Assembly (NCBI GenBank): GCA_018065025.1
Contig: JAGHUB010000369.1
Coordinates: forward strand, 1-7,082
DNA: 7,082 nucleotides
From: Candidatus Equihabitans merdae
GTDB lineage: Bacteria > Bacillota > Clostridia > Lachnospirales > Lachnospiraceae
Direction: 5' to 3'
Shown here piece by piece: positions 5,078 to 7,082 of the stretch (position 1 is its first letter; each line of letters opens with the position of its first letter). The position numbers and the translations under genes were made by a program. The notes beneath the pieces were generated by a model, which saw nothing but the letters and a program-made list of their open reading frames with translations, was not told the DNA's origin and did no database searches.

Positions 5078-7082
5078 TTTCAACTCGTTTTTCCCTGACC
5101 GCCACTCGATCCGGTCCGAAAAATGCCTTGAGATTGGCCACAAATTCCTCTGAAGCTTTCACATGATAGCGGTCCAGTTTCTTCATCATCTTGGGATTTC
5201 TGATAAAGATAATGACCTCATCCTGACCCACAGATCTCTTCAGCAAAGCATCCAATTGCTTCTCGCTGTCCACATAGGCTTCCTTGGTGTCGAAAGCTAT
5301 CCACAATTCTTTGCCTCTATCCTCGAAGGATGTGATTTTATCCAGGATCAACTTGCTGGCCTTGTCATCTTCTGCAGAGACCCTGCCTTCCACGAAAACC
5401 TTGCTGTCTTCCTCCAGCAGGCTGCCATAGCGTTCATATAACTTAGGAAATACCAGAACTTCTACAGTCCCTACCAGGTCTTCCACGGTAATAAATGCCA
5501 TGACCTTGTTGTTACGGGTGTACTTAATGGTCTTCTCGATGATCATACCACCCACAATGACCTTCTCATCACCTCGTACCTTGGGCTCGCCGGTCTCCTC
5601 GTCGATTTGAAAATCAGATGTCAGATTGGAGATACCTCGACGCCAGATGTCTTCGTACTCTTCCAGGGGATGACCAGAAAGATAAACACCCAGCACTTCC
5701 TTCTCCTGGGCCAGAAGACTTTCCTTATTAAACTCTCCAACTGCCGGCAGGCGAATCTCATACTGCTTCTTATTTTCCGGAGACAGCATGTCAAAGAGAT
5801 TCATCTGTCCGTCCATGGACTCTTTCTTCTCTTTGCCTACCTCATCCAGCATCATAGGATAGACCTGAAGCAGCTGCTTACGGGTGCCCCCCAAACCATC
5901 ACAGGCTCCGGCCTTGATCAGGTTCTCGATGGAGCGTTTATTGAGTTCCCGGCCATAGGTTCTGGTGAGGAAATCCTTGAAGTCCACATAGGGACCACGA
6001 TCATTTCTCTCCTTAACAATGGTGTCGATAACGGCTCGTCCTATGCTCTTGATGGCATAGAGACCATAGCGGATGGCACCATTTTCCGCGGTAAATTCTC
6101 CCATACCTTCATTGACTGAAGGGGGAAGAATATCGATATTTTCATGACGACAATGCAGGAAATAGCCGGCGCATTTTTCGGGATGGTCGATGACAGATGT
6201 CACCAGCGCGGCCATGTATTCCACCGGGTAATAGCATTTTAAAAATGCTGTCTGAATGGAAACCACAGCGTAGGCGGCTGCATGGGACTTGTTGAAAGCG
6301 TACTTGGCGAAGTCCGTCATCTCATCGAAAATGCCATTGGCCACCGACTCGGAAATGCCTCGGCTGATACAACCGGGAACCTCTTCATCTACATTTCCGT
6401 AGATGAAGTTCTGGCGCTCTTTGGCCATAACGTCGGCTTTCTTCTTGGACATGGCTCGGCGAACCAGGTCGGAACGGCCCAGAGAGTAGCCACCCAGATC
6501 ACGAACGATCTGCATAACCTGTTCCTGGTAAACGATACAACCGTAAGTAGGCTCCAGGATAGGCTGCATTTCCTTGCATTCATAGACGATGTCTTCCGGA
6601 TGCTGCTTGCCGCGAATGTACTTGGGAATGAAATCCATGGGACCCGGACGATAGAGGGAGATACCGGCGATGATATCTTCAAAGCAAGTGGGCTTCAGCT
6701 CCTTCATGAAGGAACACATACCGGCAGATTCCAGCTGGAATACGCCTTCGCCGTGGCCCTTGCCAAGCATAGCCATGACCTTGGGGTCGTCGTAATCAAT
6801 TTTATTGACATCGAAGACCGGCTCATCGGAAGAGCGTTTTTCGTTAATGAGACGCTCCGCATTCTGGATAACCGTCAGGGTTCGAAGTCCCAGGAAGTCC
6901 ATTTTCAGCAGGCCCAGTTCTTCCAAAGTTGTCATGGTGAACTGGGTAGTGATGGAACCGACCTGTGCCCGGCTGAGAGGCACATATTCATCTACAGGCA
7001 GCTTGGAAATAACAACACCGGCGGCATGCATGGAAGTATTTCTTGGCAGACCTTCCAGCTTCATGCCCATGTCGATGAGGTT
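5070..7082 (-). CDS. dnaE: DNA polymerase III alpha subunit, C-terminal part (5' end outside window)
   Basis: This is the replicative polymerase catalytic subunit of the DnaE type. About 670 of an expected 1,100-1,200 residues are present; the frame runs off the right edge, and the ATG at 7070 is internal (NLID precedes it). Counting from that ATG: LEGLPRNTSMHAAGVVIS (5-22) and LLKMDFLGLRTL (54-65) belong to the palm, with Asp58 matching the third catalytic aspartate (E. coli Asp555). FQLES (111-115), LYRPGPMDFIP (139-149), GCIVYQEQVMQI (177-188) and NKSHAAAYAVVS (260-271) are fingers motifs. A helix-hairpin-helix region follows (about 330-400). QMNLF (422-426) is a clamp-binding motif of the QxxLF type. 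An OB fold lies at about 504-580. The PHP domain and the other two catalytic aspartates lie outside the window. The C-terminus ends KRVEKG, with no sign of truncation there. Confidence 0.97.
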   Translation of the reverse strand, partial: NLIDMGMKLEGLPRNTSMHAAGVVISKLPVDEYVPLSRAQVGSITTQFTMTTLEELGLLKMDFLGLRTLTVIQNAERLINEKRSSDEPVFDVNKIDYDDPKVMAMLGKGHGEGVFQLESAGMCSFMKELKPTCFEDIIAGISLYRPGPMDFIPKYIRGKQHPEDIVYECKEMQPILEPTYGCIVYQEQVMQIVRDLGGYSLGRSDLVRRAMSKKKADVMAKERQNFIYGNVDEEVPGCISRGISESVANGIFDEMTDFAKYAFNKSHAAAYAVVSIQTAFLKCYYPVEYMAALVTSVIDHPEKCAGYFLHCRHENIDILPPSVNEGMGEFTAENGAIRYGLYAIKSIGRAVIDTIVKERNDRGPYVDFKDFLTRTYGRELNKRSIENLIKAGACDGLGGTRKQLLQVYPMMLDEVGKEKKESMDGQMNLFDMLSPENKKQYEIRLPAVGEFNKESLLAQEKEVLGVYLSGHPLEEYEDIWRRGISNLTSDFQIDEETGEPKVRGDEKVIVGGMIIEKTIKYTRNNKVMAFITVEDLVGTVEVLVFPKLYERYGSLLEEDSKVFVEGRVSAEDDKASKLILDKITSFEDRGKELWIAFDTKEAYVDSEKQLDALLKRSVGQDEVIIFIRNPKMMKKLDRYHVKASEEFVANLKAFFGPDRVAVREKRVEKG
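5793..5807 (-). other. Codons for the sliding-clamp binding motif QMNLF in DnaE
   Basis: These five codons encode Gln-Met-Asn-Leu-Phe, followed by Asp-Met-Leu, between the helix-hairpin-helix region and the OB fold. That is where DnaE polymerases carry the internal motif that binds the beta clamp. The match to QxxLF is direct. Confidence 0.75.

Overview
This window looks like a chromosomal segment of a Gram-positive anaerobe of the class Clostridia, probably family Lachnospiraceae. The reasons are the protein sequences (a clostridial DnaE, a PfkA with the TIDLD active-site variant, a DUF6145-like protein next to dusB), the AGGAGG-type ribosome binding sites, and a roughly balanced base composition. 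The genus cannot be named. Every gene I can support lies on the minus strand, so transcription runs from right to left.

Layout in transcription order. The 3' part of dnaE (5070-7082, cut by the right edge) is followed by pfkA (4004-5002) and, one base later, by a SpoU/TrmH-family RNA methyltransferase (3238-4002). An intergenic stretch of about 140 bases (3097-3237) holds a hairpin, an AT-rich tract and a possible ArgR box. A second tight group follows: argF (2156-3096, one frameshift), a small three-helix membrane protein (1880-2152), a short gap that may carry a tiny ORF (1775-1879), a DUF6145-like protein (1456-1785), and dusB (536-1459), whose start overlaps the previous stop as ATGA. Spacing and internal ribosome binding sites suggest two operons: replication, glycolysis and RNA modification first, then arginine synthesis and tRNA modification.

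The unusual part is the left end. Directly after the dusB stop, and perhaps overlapping it, lies a tandem array with an exact 83-base period: five full copies, one diverged copy against dusB, and one truncated copy at the far end (about 30-532). It is not coding, because 83 is not a multiple of 3, and not a CRISPR, because the whole unit is conserved with no unique spacers. Each well-kept unit can fold into two hairpins. One stem shows a G-C to T-A double change between copies, and two copies carry a different stem in the same place. This suggests that structure, not only sequence, has been kept.

The gene set is otherwise ordinary housekeeping. The other points worth checking are the argF frameshift (most simply one base missing near 2538), the protein-like reading frame in the gap before the DUF6145 gene, and two active-site variants in PfkA.
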